A model generated the notes under the pieces. The model had not been told where the DNA came from. It saw nothing but the letters and a program-made list of their open reading frames with translations, and did not search any database. A stretch of DNA of 64,000 nucleotides. Origin: PALSA-607 sp036501485 (GTDB lineage Bacteria > Actinomycetota > Actinomycetes > Acidothermales > Acidothermaceae). Within the stretch, counting starts at the first letter, position 1; each line of letters starts with the position of its first letter. Position numbers and translations under genes: made by a program. Where the stretch lies: positions 1 to 64,000 of the forward strand of contig DASYAG010000016.1 of assembly GCA_036501485.1 (NCBI GenBank), written 5' to 3'. This document shows positions 1-9,602 of the stretch, one piece after another.

Positions 1-1
1 G

Positions 2-346
2 GCCCTTGGTCCCTACAGCCAGGCGATCGTCGCGGGAGGGTTCGTCTTCTGCTCAGGCACGGTCGGCATCGACCCGCAGACCGGACAGGTAGCCGAGGGT
101 ATCGAGGCACAAACTGAACAGGCCCTGCGCAACATCGCCGCAATTCTCAATGCGGCTGGCGCGTCTATGGCTGATCTGGTGAAGACGACCATCTTCTACG
201 CCGACGTGGATGACTTCGCGAAGCTCAATGAGGTGTATTCGCGGCACATGCCTGACCCGCCGCCAGCGCGGTCGGCACCAGCGAACGTCAAACTGCCGCG
301 CGGCCTACTCGTCTCCATCGACGCCATCGCGGTGCTGGCGACCTGA
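2..346 (+). CDS. RidA family protein, 5'-truncated by window edge
   Basis: The open frame enters from the left edge and ends at a TGA; 114 residues are visible. The segment ALGPYSQAI followed by FCSGTVGIDPQTG, and later PARSAPANVKLPRG, is the RidA/YjgF/UK114 pattern. Family members are small trimeric proteins that hydrolyse reactive enamine/imine intermediates from PLP enzymes to ketoacids and ammonia. The conserved Arg in PARSAP, which contacts the substrate carboxylate in RidA, is present. The family is usually about 125 residues, so only a few N-terminal residues are missing. The exact substrate cannot be told. Confidence 0.9.
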   Translation, partial: ALGPYSQAIVAGGFVFCSGTVGIDPQTGQVAEGIEAQTEQALRNIAAILNAAGASMADLVKTTIFYADVDDFAKLNEVYSRHMPDPPPARSAPANVKLPRGLLVSIDAIAVLAT

Positions 347-414
347 CATCTGCGAGTCGGCGGTTCGCGCTGGTGCATCGCGGCAGCGGGTCTCACGTCT
401 CTTATGCTGCCGGC

Positions 415-1437
415 ATGGATTCGCTGAGCGCCGACGAGCTGGTGCAGGCGGCGGAGGCAAGCCAGGCGGCATCGCGCCGGCAGGAGCCCGACGCCGAGCG
501 TCCGGTCGACGAGCGGTATCCACTCATGGTGGAGGCGCTGGGCTGGTATCTGCATCGCGGCGACCTCGATGACGCGTTTCGTCTTGCCTCCGCACTCGTA
601 TCGTTTTGGATGGCGACGAACCGACTCGAGCACGGCGACGAGTGGTACGCCCGGCTACTTGCGGTGCCCCGCATCCCCGACGAGACAACCGCGCGAGCCC
701 TCTACGCTCACGGCTACCTGGTCTTCTGGGCCGGCAACTACGACCTCGCCGCTGCGCGCTTCACCGAGTCTCGCAACGTCGCGATCGGTTTGGGCGACGC
801 CTCACTGCAGGCACTCGCGCTGGCGGGTCTGGCCCGGGTGGCGCTGACCACCGATGTTGACGAAGCTGTCAGGCTGTTGCGCGAAGCGCTCGAAGTGACA
901 GCGGGGCTATCGGACGACGACCGGGGCCGTTCGAACGCACTGCACGTACTCGGCCCCGCCTTGCAGATGTCCGGTGACCTCCTCGGCGCGCGTGACGTCG
1001 TCGAACATCAGCTGGCGGCGGCATACGCCGCCGAGGACGCACAGCAGGTCTGTGTTGAGAGCTCGAATCTGAGCATGATCGAGCGTCAGCTCGGCAACCT
1101 CAACCGAGCAGAAGAGCTGTCACGTCAGGCTGTCGGCTCGGAGTTCGCGCGCAGCCGGGAGCTTTACCTGGCGTGGTCCTTGAACGGCCTCGCTGCTGTC
1201 GCCGCGGCCAAACACGAGCTGGTGCGAGCGGCAACGATCATCGGCATCGCCTCGAGCACGATGGAGCGGGCGGGTGGTGAGTGGCCGCCCGATGAGCGGG
1301 AGCAGTACGACGAAACTGCGGCGATTGCGGAGAAAGGTCTGACAACCGAGCAGTTCAACCTCGCCCGTGACGTGGGTGCCTCCATGTCGATTGACGAAGC
1401 ATTGTCGTTCGCACTGACACGGAACTCTCCGGGCTAG
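415..1437 (+). CDS. TPR-containing protein, possible remnant of a LuxR/AfsR-type regulator
   Basis: A 340-residue, alanine- and leucine-rich helical protein with degenerate tetratricopeptide-like helix pairs, for example around GNYDLAAARFTES and GNLNRAEELSRQAV. It resembles the TPR sensor part found at the C-terminal end of AfsR/LuxR-type ATPase regulators. No NB-ARC ATPase and no DNA-binding domain is present, so it stands alone. The start was set at the ATG at 415 (MDSLSADELV); a GTG at 373 is an alternative. No clear ribosome site precedes either start. Function is unknown; a protein-protein interaction role is an inference from the fold. Confidence 0.6.
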   Translation: MDSLSADELVQAAEASQAASRRQEPDAERPVDERYPLMVEALGWYLHRGDLDDAFRLASALVSFWMATNRLEHGDEWYARLLAVPRIPDETTARALYAHGYLVFWAGNYDLAAARFTESRNVAIGLGDASLQALALAGLARVALTTDVDEAVRLLREALEVTAGLSDDDRGRSNALHVLGPALQMSGDLLGARDVVEHQLAAAYAAEDAQQVCVESSNLSMIERQLGNLNRAEELSRQAVGSEFARSRELYLAWSLNGLAAVAAAKHELVRAATIIGIASSTMERAGGEWPPDEREQYDETAAIAEKGLTTEQFNLARDVGASMSIDEALSFALTRNSPG

Positions 1438-1628
1438 CCGAAGACCACTATCGGTACTGCCCAGGTACATGACGATCGAATTCTGGACATCCGCTCATCG
1501 GCAAAGTTGTGCTGTCCAAAGACACCCGTTTTGGTTCGGGACCGACGTTTTCTACCACTAGGCGTTGATGCTCTCCGCGCGGTCTTGCGCGCTGGACAAC
1601 AAACGGTCAGCGAGCCGAGCGGTCCCGG

Positions 1629-2195
1629 TTAGGCAATGAGGTCGGGCGCATCCTTGATGCCCGTGTGCATGCGGACCTGGTGTAGCAACTCACCGACGTC
1701 GAGGTCGCGCGTTGATCCGTCGGCATCCCAGCCGTTGTCGCGCAGGAACAGTCGCATCGGGTCGTCGGCCGCGAAGACCCACATCACGAGCTGACTGACT
1801 CCGTCGTCGTGCGCGTGATCAACGATCGCTGCCATGAGCCGACTGCCGTGACCCAGCCGGGTATGTCCGGGCGCGACATGGAACGCCGGCAACTCGGCGT
1901 CCCGTTCAAGGTCTAGGTCTGAATCCGCGGCGGGCGCGGAGGCGGCGAAACCGACTACGCCGACGAGGTCTACTGCCACAAACACCCGATGGCGTAGCGA
2001 CGGGGGACTGCTGATGGCGGTCGTCCAGCCATTTGTTGCCGCAGCCAGGTCGAACCCGTCGATGGCTTGCTTGGGCAGCAGGGCTGAGTAGTTCTGTCTC
2101 AACGCTTCTGCCTGGATCGAGGCAATTGTGGCCGCGTCCTCCGTCGTCGCCAGGCGCACGCTGCCGTCGGCCTGCGGGCGTTCCCGGATCGACAC
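1629..2195 (-). CDS. GNAT family N-acetyltransferase
   Basis: The protein has the GNAT layout: an N-terminal strand-helix (VRLATTEDAATIASIQAEA), a central beta strand (HRVFVAVDLVGVVGFA), the acetyl-CoA binding motif with RLGHGSRL, and a C-terminal segment (MRLFLRDNGW) typical of the family. It transfers an acetyl group from acetyl-CoA to an amine; the acceptor cannot be deduced. The start was placed at the GTG at 2195 (188 residues), which begins just before the conserved fold. GTG at 2234 and a longer frame to 2357 are possible, but the longer one runs across the small divergent gene at 2298. The gene stands alone on the minus strand. Confidence 0.8.
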   Translation of the reverse strand: MSIRERPQADGSVRLATTEDAATIASIQAEALRQNYSALLPKQAIDGFDLAAATNGWTTAISSPPSLRHRVFVAVDLVGVVGFAASAPAADSDLDLERDAELPAFHVAPGHTRLGHGSRLMAAIVDHAHDDGVSQLVMWVFAADDPMRLFLRDNGWDADGSTRDLDVGELLHQVRMHTGIKDAPDLIA

Positions 2196-2297
2196 CGCGC
2201 CATCTTCGCAGAGGGCAAAAGTGTCAGCAGCCACGGATAGAACTACTGACGAGCGATCGCAGCAGCGGCGCTCGAGAAGTCCGCAAAGGAGCAGGCG

Positions 2298-2543
2298 ATG
2301 AACGGGTACGTGAGCCAGCGGATAGCCGAAGAGCACATTGCGGATTTGAGGGCCCAAGCGGCGCGGAGCAGGCTGCGGGCACAGGCGGTCGGATCTCCTG
2401 CCAAGCGGGCGTCGCGGCGGTTGCCGGCCTGGCCAGCACGGTTGCGATTGGACGCCGAGGCAGCGCGCCGAGCTCGCCCCCTTGCGGCCCCGTCCGGCGT
2501 CCGGGTGACGACTGTCCGGGTCAAGCCAGCGGTCGACTGCTGA
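2298..2543 (+). CDS. Small basic protein upstream of thyX
   Basis: An 81-residue Arg/Ala-rich protein starting MNGYVSQRIAEEHIADL. A strong ribosome site (AAAGGAG) lies 7 bases before the ATG, which supports real translation. The N-terminal amphipathic helix followed by an Arg-rich stretch is a pattern seen in many small actinobacterial proteins without known function. Its stop codon is 2 bases upstream of the ATG at 2546 of thyX, so the two could be translationally coupled. No enzyme motif is visible. Function unknown. Confidence 0.6.
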   Translation: MNGYVSQRIAEEHIADLRAQAARSRLRAQAVGSPAKRASRRLPAWPARLRLDAEAARRARPLAAPSGVRVTTVRVKPAVDC

Positions 2544-2545
2544 CT

Positions 2546-3322
2546 ATGGTGTCCGTCATGTCCGAGACACCCGCGGTCGTCCTCCCAGAGAGCGCCGCCG
2601 ACGCGTTGCAGCCGCGATTTCGCAGTGACGTCACTGTCGAGTTGATCAAGCATGTGGCCAGCGACGCCGACGTGCTGTTTGCTGCGCGCGTCTCGACGAA
2701 GGGCGAGTCTTCGCTCGATGACGTCAACGCCGATCCCTCGAGGTCGCAGGGCTTGCTCAACTACTTGATGCGCGATCGCCACGGCACGCCTTTCGAGCAC
2801 AACTCGATGACGTTTTTCGTGTCTGCGCCGATCTTCGTGTTTCGCGAGTTCATGCGGCATCGCATCGGCTTCAGCTACAACGAAGAAAGCGGTCGCTATC
2901 GGCAACTCGAGCCGGTGTTCTACGTGCCCGGGCCCGACCGCCTTCTCATTCAAGCGGGCAAGCCGGGGCGTTACGTCTTCACGCCCGGTACGGCGGAGCA
3001 GCATGCGATAGCCGACCGGGCGACGAAAGCCGCGTGTGAGCAGGCCTACGCGGCCTATCTCGAAATGCTCTCGGCCGGTATCGCGCGTGAGGTCGCGCGT
3101 GGCGTCCTGCCGGTGGCAACGTTCTCGTCGATGTATGTCACGTGCAACGCGAGGTCACTGATGGCGCTGCTGTCACTGCGCACCAAGCATGAAGACAGCC
3201 GTTTCCCGAGCTTCCCGCAGCGCGAGATCGAGATGGTCGCCGAAAAGATGGAAGCCGAGTGGGCCGCCCTCATGCCGCTGACCCACGCGGCGTTTGAAGC
3301 TCATGGGCGGGTCAGCCCGTAA
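2546..3322 (+). CDS. thyX: Flavin-dependent thymidylate synthase ThyX
   Basis: ThyX methylates dUMP to dTMP using FAD, NADPH and methylenetetrahydrofolate. The ThyX signature RHR-x8-S is seen at residues 104-115 (RHRIGFSYNEES), followed by GRYR, and the length of 258 residues matches the family. The start is either ATG 2546 (MVSVMSE) or ATG 2558 (MSETPAVV); the first sits 2 bases after the stop of the upstream small ORF. dapA follows 41 bases downstream, the same order as thyX-dapA-rnj in mycobacteria (known synteny). No thyA is in the window. Confidence 0.96.
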   Translation: MVSVMSETPAVVLPESAADALQPRFRSDVTVELIKHVASDADVLFAARVSTKGESSLDDVNADPSRSQGLLNYLMRDRHGTPFEHNSMTFFVSAPIFVFREFMRHRIGFSYNEESGRYRQLEPVFYVPGPDRLLIQAGKPGRYVFTPGTAEQHAIADRATKAACEQAYAAYLEMLSAGIAREVARGVLPVATFSSMYVTCNARSLMALLSLRTKHEDSRFPSFPQREIEMVAEKMEAEWAALMPLTHAAFEAHGRVSP

Positions 3323-3363
3323 CGGGATTCGCCGCGGGGCGCCCTACCGGTACCGTTGCAGCC

Positions 3364-4272
3364 ATGGCTACCCCGAACTCGGGAACGACGACACCGCCGC
3401 CATTCGGGCGCGTGCTGACGGCGATGGTGACCCCGTTCACCGCCGACGGTGGGCTCGACCTCGACGGCGCCCAGCAGCTCGCCAGTTACCTGGTTGATCA
3501 CGGCAACGACGGCCTCGTCATCAACGGCACCACCGGTGAAGCGCCGACGACGACCGACGAGGAGCAGGATCGATTGTTGCGGGCCGTGCTCGAAGCCGTC
3601 GGCGACCGCGCCAAGGTCGTGGCCGGTGTCGGCACGAATGACACCCGGCACACCATCGAGCGGGCCCACGGCGCGGAGAAAGCGGGTGCGCACGGGCTCC
3701 TCGTCGTCACCCCGTACTACTCAAGGCCGCCCCAGGCTGGTCTGCTGGCGCACTTTCGCCAGATCGCCGATGCCACCGGGCTGCCGAACATGCTGTACGA
3801 CATCCCAATCCGCACCGGCACGCCGATCGAGACCGAGACGCTCGTCCGGCTCGCCGAGCACGACAAGATCGTCGCGGTGAAGGACGCCAAGGGCGACCTC
3901 GAGGGAACATCGTGGGTGCTCCGCCGCACTGATCTGTCTTACTACTCCGGCGACGACAAGATGACGCTTCCGCTGCTGTCTGTCGGGGCAGTCGGCGTCG
4001 TCGGTGTCCCGACCCATCTCTTCGGCGCTCAAACGGGCGCGATGATCGCGGCCTACCTGAGCGGGGACGTCGATGGTGCGCTCGCGGCCCATCGCCAACT
4101 GCTCCCGGTGTTCACCGGGTTCTTCCGCACGCAGGGCGTCATCTTGACTAAAGCGGCCCTTCGGCTGGAGGGCTTACCCGGCGGTCCGGTGCGGCCGCCG
4201 CTGGTCGACGCGACCGATGAACAGATCGAACAGTTGCGCCGCGACATCGCGGACGCTCGGACATCCGCGTGA
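3364..4272 (+). CDS. dapA: 4-hydroxy-tetrahydrodipicolinate synthase
   Basis: DapA condenses pyruvate with aspartate semialdehyde, the first committed step to diaminopimelate and lysine. The 302-residue protein shows the family features: NGTTGEA near residue 54, the catalytic Tyr145 in MLYDIP, the Schiff-base Lys173 in VAVKDAKG, and the GVVGVPTHLF segment. It acts in the cytoplasm as a homotetramer in known cases. The ATG at 3364 gives an N-terminus like other actinobacterial DapA proteins. The last codons overlap the GTG start of rnj, which indicates an operon. Confidence 0.97.
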   Translation: MATPNSGTTTPPPFGRVLTAMVTPFTADGGLDLDGAQQLASYLVDHGNDGLVINGTTGEAPTTTDEEQDRLLRAVLEAVGDRAKVVAGVGTNDTRHTIERAHGAEKAGAHGLLVVTPYYSRPPQAGLLAHFRQIADATGLPNMLYDIPIRTGTPIETETLVRLAEHDKIVAVKDAKGDLEGTSWVLRRTDLSYYSGDDKMTLPLLSVGAVGVVGVPTHLFGAQTGAMIAAYLSGDVDGALAAHRQLLPVFTGFFRTQGVILTKAALRLEGLPGGPVRPPLVDATDEQIEQLRRDIADARTSA

Positions 4273-5954
4273 GCTATCCGAACGCAGGCATGGCCGCGCC
4301 CGGCCCACTTGCCGACAACGGCCTGCGGATCGTCGCCCTCGGAGGGCTCGGCGAGGTCGGTCGCAACATGACCGTCTTCGAGTACGGCGGCCGGCTGCTC
4401 ATCGTCGACTGTGGGGTGCTCTTCCCCGATCCCGAGCAGCCCGGCATCGACTTGATCCTGCCTGACTTCGACTACATCAGGTCGAGGCTCGACAAGATCG
4501 AAGCGATCGTGCTGACGCACGCGCACGAAGACCACATCGGCGCGATTCCGTACCTGCTGCGCGAACGCCCCGACATCCCGCTGGTCGGGTCGAATCTCAC
4601 GCTCGCGTTCATCGAAGCGAAGCTGGTCGAGCACCGCATCAAGCCGTACGTGCTTGCGGTCAAGGAAGGCCAGCGCGAGCGGCTAGGTGCTTTCGACTGC
4701 GAGTTCCTCGCGGTCAACCACTCGATCCCTGATGCGCTCGCGGTCGCGATTCGCACGCCCGCAGGCCTCGTCCTGCACACCGGCGACTTCAAGATGGACC
4801 AGCTGCCACTCGACGGCCGGCTTACCGACCTCGGCGGGTTCGCACGGCTGGGCGCTGAGGGCATCGATCTGCTGATGTCCGACTCGACCAACGCCGAGGT
4901 GCCAGGGTTCGTCACCTCAGAGCGCGAGATCACCCCGGTACTACGCCGGGTCTTCGAAGCGGCCAAGCGTCGCGTGATCGTCGCCTGTTTCGCGAGCCAC
5001 GTGCACCGGGTTCAGCAGGTCCTCGATGTTGCTGTCGAGAATCGCCGCAAGGTCGCTTTCGTCGGTCGCTCGATGGTTCGCAACATGGGCGTTGCCCGCG
5101 ACCTTGGTTACCTGCGCGTCCCCGCCGACCTCATCGTCGATGCGCGCGAGATCGATGCGTACCCGCCGGAGCAGGTCGTCCTGATCTCGACAGGATCGCA
5201 GGGCGAGCCACTGTCGGCGCTCTCACGCATGGCCGGCGGCGATCATCCGGTACGGATCGAACCTGGCGACACCGTGGTGCTGGCGAGTTCACTGATCCCC
5301 GGCAATGAGACGTCGGTCTTTCGCGTCGTGAATGGCCTGACCAGGTGGGGCGCGACGGTCATTCACAAGAGCAACGCGCTGGTGCACGTTTCGGGGCACG
5401 CCGCCGCCGGCGAACTGCTCTACGTGCTGAACCTGACGCGGCCGAGCAACTTCATGCCGATCCACGGGGAGTGGCGACACCTGCAAGCGCACGCCGCGAT
5501 CGCCAGACTCTCGGGGGTCGATACCGATCGCATCGTCATCGCCGACGACGGTCACGTTGTCGACCTCGTAGACGGTCGGGCGTCGGTAACAGGTGCAGTC
5601 AGGTGCGGCTACGTCTACGTCGACGGCCTCTCGGTTGGCGAGGTGACCGAGACCTCGCTGAAGGACCGCCGGATTCTGGGCGAAGAGGGCTTTGTGACGG
5701 TGGTGGTCGTGCTCGATTCGGCGACCGGCAAGCTCGCCAGTGGCCCCGAGATTCATGCGCGCGGATCGGGCATCGACGATGCGGCACTCGACGGCGTCCG
5801 GTCAAAGGTCCAAGAGGCGCTGGAGAAATCGGCGGCCGAGGGCATGAGCGACCCGCACCAGCTCGAACAAGTGGTGCGCCGGGTCGTCGGGCGCTGGGTC
5901 AACGACGCCTACCGGCGCCGCCCCATGATCCTGCCCGTCGTGCTCGAGGTCTGA
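4269..5954 (+). CDS. rnj: Ribonuclease J
   Basis: RNase J is a metallo-beta-lactamase/beta-CASP ribonuclease with 5'-3' exo- and endonuclease activity in mRNA decay and rRNA maturation. The zinc-binding motif HAHEDH lies at residues 84-89, NHSIPDA follows, and the beta-CASP part includes SGHAAAGELLYVLNL and FMPIHGEWRHL. The length, 561 residues, is normal. Translation starts at GTG 4269 and overlaps the dapA stop (GTGA), so the two are probably coupled. In this genome an RNase Y gene lies about 30 kb away, so both 5'-end-dependent decay enzymes are present. Confidence 0.96.
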   Translation: MSYPNAGMAAPGPLADNGLRIVALGGLGEVGRNMTVFEYGGRLLIVDCGVLFPDPEQPGIDLILPDFDYIRSRLDKIEAIVLTHAHEDHIGAIPYLLRERPDIPLVGSNLTLAFIEAKLVEHRIKPYVLAVKEGQRERLGAFDCEFLAVNHSIPDALAVAIRTPAGLVLHTGDFKMDQLPLDGRLTDLGGFARLGAEGIDLLMSDSTNAEVPGFVTSEREITPVLRRVFEAAKRRVIVACFASHVHRVQQVLDVAVENRRKVAFVGRSMVRNMGVARDLGYLRVPADLIVDAREIDAYPPEQVVLISTGSQGEPLSALSRMAGGDHPVRIEPGDTVVLASSLIPGNETSVFRVVNGLTRWGATVIHKSNALVHVSGHAAAGELLYVLNLTRPSNFMPIHGEWRHLQAHAAIARLSGVDTDRIVIADDGHVVDLVDGRASVTGAVRCGYVYVDGLSVGEVTETSLKDRRILGEEGFVTVVVVLDSATGKLASGPEIHARGSGIDDAALDGVRSKVQEALEKSAAEGMSDPHQLEQVVRRVVGRWVNDAYRRRPMILPVVLEV

Positions 5955-6035
5955 GCGGGGCGTCTAGGCGCGACACGGCGGCCCAAGGGGTGTGACTACT
6001 GAGGCTGGTGGGGTGTTCCCGATAGCCTGACCAGC

Positions 6036-8552
6036 ATGGCGACCCGTGCCCCCAACCGGCCTCACTCGTCCCCGGCTGCGCGCCCGCGCACCGGCGGGCG
6101 TCCTCCTGCTCGGCGGCCAGCCCCTCCGAAGCGCCGGCCGCGCGCGCGCCGGCCCCGTAGCGGCGGGCGCCTGAAGGCCCTCTTCGGAGGGCTGTTCCGC
6201 GCGATCGGACGCCTCCTGCGCGGCGCCTGGATGATCTTCGCCCACCTCGTCGGCGCTGCCTCTCGAACGATCGGCGCCAAGGCACGCGACCTCGATCCGG
6301 CTCACCGCAGAGACGGTGCCGGCCTTGCTGCGCTTGGTGCCGCGATCGTCGTCGCAGGCGGAGTCTGGTGGCGCCTGCCTGGCCCGATCGGCGCCGTGAT
6401 CGTCGCTGTCGTGCGCGGAGCCGTCGGTTCCGGTGCCGTGGTCGTACCAGTGCTGCTGGCCGCGCTTGCGTGGCGAACGCTGCGTCACCCCGACCGTGCG
6501 TCAGCCAGTGGTCGGATCGTGATCGGGTGGGGCGCTGTCGCCCTCGGCGTTCTCGGCTTGCTGCATATTGCCCACGGCAGCCCTGATCCGAGCCTGGGTG
6601 CGACCGCCGTGCGGCACGCCGGGGGCACCATCGGGTTCATGGTGGCCGCGCCGCTCGAATCCGGTCTCACCGTGTGGTTGACAGTTCCGCTACTCGTCTT
6701 GCTCGGTGTGTTCGGTGTGCTCGTCGTGACTGCGACTCCGGTCAACGGGATTCCGCGACGTCTGGGCGAGTCGCGCGACTTCCTTCTTCGACGCAAGCTC
6801 GCCGTCGAATCTGACGAGCTGGTGATCGATCTGAACGCGGAGCCCCCAGCGGCGCTCCGCAGGGGCAGCCGGCGGCGCCGGGTCGGCGTCTTCAGCGAAG
6901 AATCGGCAGTCGGCGACCGGCCCTTCGATACGCCGCTGCTCGCTGACGGCGCCACGACACCGCCCGCAGCAGAGGCGGAGACGGAAACCGACGGCGTCCA
7001 CATTGGTGGCACAGACACCAGCACCGCACGCAAGGCGCGACCCGAAGGCTTGCCCGCACGCGCTGAGCAGTTACTGCTGTCGGGCGACATCACCTACCAC
7101 TTGCCGCCGCCGACCATGCTGCGCGAGGGATCGCAGGCACGCGCCCGCACGAAGGCGAACGACACAGTCGTCGAGGCGTTGACCACCGTGCTCGACCAGT
7201 TCGAGATCGACGCGACCGTGACCGGGTTTACTCGCGGTCCGACAGTCACGCGCTACGAGGTCGAACTCGGGCCTGCGGTGAAGGTCGAGCGCATCACCGC
7301 GCTGTCGAAGAACATTGCGTACTCGGTAGCAAGCGCCGACGTGCGGATCCTGTCGCCGATCCCCGGTAAGTCGGCTGTCGGCATCGAAATACCCAACGCC
7401 GATCGGGACGTCGTGAGCCTCGGTGATGTGCTTCGCTCACCGGTCGCGACGGGCGATCACCACCCGATGGTGGTTGCGCTGGGCAAGGACGTCGAAGGTC
7501 GCTTCATCTGCGCGAACCTGGCGAAGATGCCGCACATCTTGGTCGCCGGTGCGACAGGTTCAGGCAAGTCGACGTGCATCAACACGATCGTCACGTCGAT
7601 CCTGACGCGTGCCACACCCGACGAGGTACGGATGGTTCTGGTCGACCCCAAGCGGGTCGAATTGACAAGCTACGAAGGCATTCCGCACCTCGTGACGCCG
7701 ATCATCACGAGTCCGAAGAAGGCTGCCGAGGCGTTGCAGTGGGTTGTCCGCGAGATGGACATGCGCTACGACGACCTTGCTGCGTCGGGTTTCCGGCACA
7801 TCGACGACTTCAACCGTGCGGTCAACAGCGGAACGCTCGTACCGCCGCCCGGCAGTGAGCGCGTCTATCGGCCATACCCGTATTTGCTTGTCATCGTTGA
7901 CGAGCTCGCCGACCTGATGATGGTCGCGCCGCGCGACGTCGAAGACTCGATCGTGCGCATTACCCAACTCGCCCGTGCGGCCGGTATTCACCTTGTACTT
8001 GCGACGCAACGACCGAGCGTCGATGTCGTAACGGGACTCATCAAGGCGAACGTGCCATCACGTTTGTCGTTCGCGACCTCGAGCCTCGCCGACAGTCGGG
8101 TGATCCTCGACCAGGCCGGTGCCGAAAAGCTCGTCGGCCTTGGTGACGCGCTGTTCCTGCCCATGGGCGCGAGCAAGGCGATCCGACTGCAGGGCGCGTT
8201 CGTTTCGGAGACCGAGATCGAAGCGGTCGTCGCGCACTGCAAGCAGCAGTTGCAGCCGACGTATCGCGAAGACGTGATGGTCCCTGCATCGACGAAGCGC
8301 GAGATTGACGACGACATCGGCGACGACCTCGATGTGTTGTGCCAGGCAATCGAGCTGGTGGTGACAACGCAGTTCGGCTCGACGTCGATGCTGCAGCGAA
8401 AGTTGCGGGTGGGCTTCGCCAAGGCAGGCCGACTGATGGACCTGATGGAGAGCCGCGGCATCGTCGGCCCAAGCGAGGGCTCGAAGGCCCGCGATGTGGT
8501 CGTCAAAACGGACGAACTGGACGACATCGTCGCGACACTTCGAGGCGAGTAA
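6036..8552 (+). CDS. ftsK: DNA translocase FtsK
   Basis: FtsK pumps chromosomal DNA across the division septum during segregation. The 838-residue protein has a basic N-terminal tail (residues 1-45), four membrane segments between about 94 and 235, a linker, and a RecA-like motor with Walker A GATGSGKS (505-512) and Walker B VIVDELADLMM. The C-terminal gamma winged-helix, which reads KOPS sites in known FtsK proteins, is seen in the last 65 residues (STSMLQRKLRVGFAKAGRLM). The start ATG 6036 is 81 bases after rnj; order matches mycobacteria. Confidence 0.97.
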   Translation: MATRAPNRPHSSPAARPRTGGRPPARRPAPPKRRPRARRPRSGGRLKALFGGLFRAIGRLLRGAWMIFAHLVGAASRTIGAKARDLDPAHRRDGAGLAALGAAIVVAGGVWWRLPGPIGAVIVAVVRGAVGSGAVVVPVLLAALAWRTLRHPDRASASGRIVIGWGAVALGVLGLLHIAHGSPDPSLGATAVRHAGGTIGFMVAAPLESGLTVWLTVPLLVLLGVFGVLVVTATPVNGIPRRLGESRDFLLRRKLAVESDELVIDLNAEPPAALRRGSRRRRVGVFSEESAVGDRPFDTPLLADGATTPPAAEAETETDGVHIGGTDTSTARKARPEGLPARAEQLLLSGDITYHLPPPTMLREGSQARARTKANDTVVEALTTVLDQFEIDATVTGFTRGPTVTRYEVELGPAVKVERITALSKNIAYSVASADVRILSPIPGKSAVGIEIPNADRDVVSLGDVLRSPVATGDHHPMVVALGKDVEGRFICANLAKMPHILVAGATGSGKSTCINTIVTSILTRATPDEVRMVLVDPKRVELTSYEGIPHLVTPIITSPKKAAEALQWVVREMDMRYDDLAASGFRHIDDFNRAVNSGTLVPPPGSERVYRPYPYLLVIVDELADLMMVAPRDVEDSIVRITQLARAAGIHLVLATQRPSVDVVTGLIKANVPSRLSFATSSLADSRVILDQAGAEKLVGLGDALFLPMGASKAIRLQGAFVSETEIEAVVAHCKQQLQPTYREDVMVPASTKREIDDDIGDDLDVLCQAIELVVTTQFGSTSMLQRKLRVGFAKAGRLMDLMESRGIVGPSEGSKARDVVVKTDELDDIVATLRGE

Positions 8553-8579
8553 GCAGCACGTTCCGCCTCTAGCTAGCCG

Positions 8580-8596
8580 ATGTATGGCCGATACAT
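8580..8596. promoter_or_regulatory. Inverted repeat upstream of the rodZ-like gene
   Basis: ATGTAT-GGCCG-ATACAT is a perfect 6-base inverted repeat with a 5-base spacer, 125 bases before the GTG of the helix-turn-helix membrane protein and 28 bases after the ftsK stop. It could be a protein binding site; no regulator is identified. Confidence 0.3.
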
Positions 8597-8720
8597 GACT
8601 TTGTCGACTCGGGCGACAGGTCATAGACTCGGTGAACGCGCAGCCACGGCGCTGTTCGAGCCTGGTGGGGATGCTCGTGCGGTGCGGCTGTCCGGCCCGC
8701 CCAATCCCTAGGAGCGCGAA

Positions 8721-9551
8721 GTGTCGATCGGCCAGGCGCTTTCTAGCGCACGCCTCGACGCCGGGCTCTCGATCGACGACATCAGCGCCAAGACGCGCCT
8801 GCGGGCCACGGTCGTCAGGGCCATCGAGGCCGACGATTTCTCACTGTGCGGCGGCGACTTCTACGCTCGCGGCCACATCAGAACTCTTGCCGGACTAGTG
8901 GGCCTCGACCCGGCTCCTCTGCTCGCTGAGTACGACGCGACGATCGGCCCCAAGGACGACGGGCAAGCGACTAGCCAGCTCTACGAAACCGAAGTCACCG
9001 GCCGGGCCATCACCAGGACCGCACAGAAGCGGTCGCCGCACTGGGGTCTTGCCGCAGTAGGCACGACGCTGGTCGCCATCATCGTTTTCGCGACGATCGG
9101 TTTGCTGAACCACTCCAAGAAGACGCCCACCGTGGCGGCGCCGCCTGGCCCGGTGGCTGCGGCGGTGACCAGCTCGCCGCCGTCGCACTCACCGAGCCCG
9201 GCACCCGTCGTCGTCCAGAGTCCGCCCGCGAGCCCACCAGCGAGCATCGCTAGCGAGCCGGCCCCGAGCAGCGTGGTGGCCGAAGCCGGCGTGCATGTGG
9301 TCTTGAGAATCACGACCGCGAAGTGCTGGGTCGAGGCGACCGCCTCCGACGGGCAGGTGCTCTACCAGGGGGTGCTCGCCCCGGGCGCCAACCAGACGTT
9401 CGATGACGCCCAGCGCGTGACGCTTCGGCTCGGCAACGCACCGGCGACCGACATCACCGTCAACGGTGTTGATCTTGGCGCACCGGCGACGAAGAACAGC
9501 GTGACCTCGGTCAGCTTCGGTCCCGGCAACCCGTTGCTGGCGCAGGGCTAA
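8721..9551 (+). CDS. RodZ-like helix-turn-helix membrane protein
   Basis: Architecture: an N-terminal Xre-type helix-turn-helix (about 1-70, with ALSSARLDAGLSIDDISAKT and VVRAIEADDF), one membrane segment (about 112-131), a Pro/Ser/Ala-rich linker, and an extracytoplasmic DUF4115-like beta domain at the end. This is the layout of RodZ-type proteins, which link cell-shape machinery to the membrane; actinobacterial versions are commonly found next to ftsK and rimO. The GTG start is preceded by AGGAGCG. A direct role in shape is inferred from the family, since MreB was not seen in the window. Confidence 0.85.
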   Translation: MSIGQALSSARLDAGLSIDDISAKTRLRATVVRAIEADDFSLCGGDFYARGHIRTLAGLVGLDPAPLLAEYDATIGPKDDGQATSQLYETEVTGRAITRTAQKRSPHWGLAAVGTTLVAIIVFATIGLLNHSKKTPTVAAPPGPVAAAVTSSPPSHSPSPAPVVVQSPPASPPASIASEPAPSSVVAEAGVHVVLRITTAKCWVEATASDGQVLYQGVLAPGANQTFDDAQRVTLRLGNAPATDITVNGVDLGAPATKNSVTSVSFGPGNPLLAQG

Positions 9552-9602
9552 CCGAACCTTTTGCCGGACGGCGCGAATGACCGACACGGGTACGCTCAGG
9601 GC

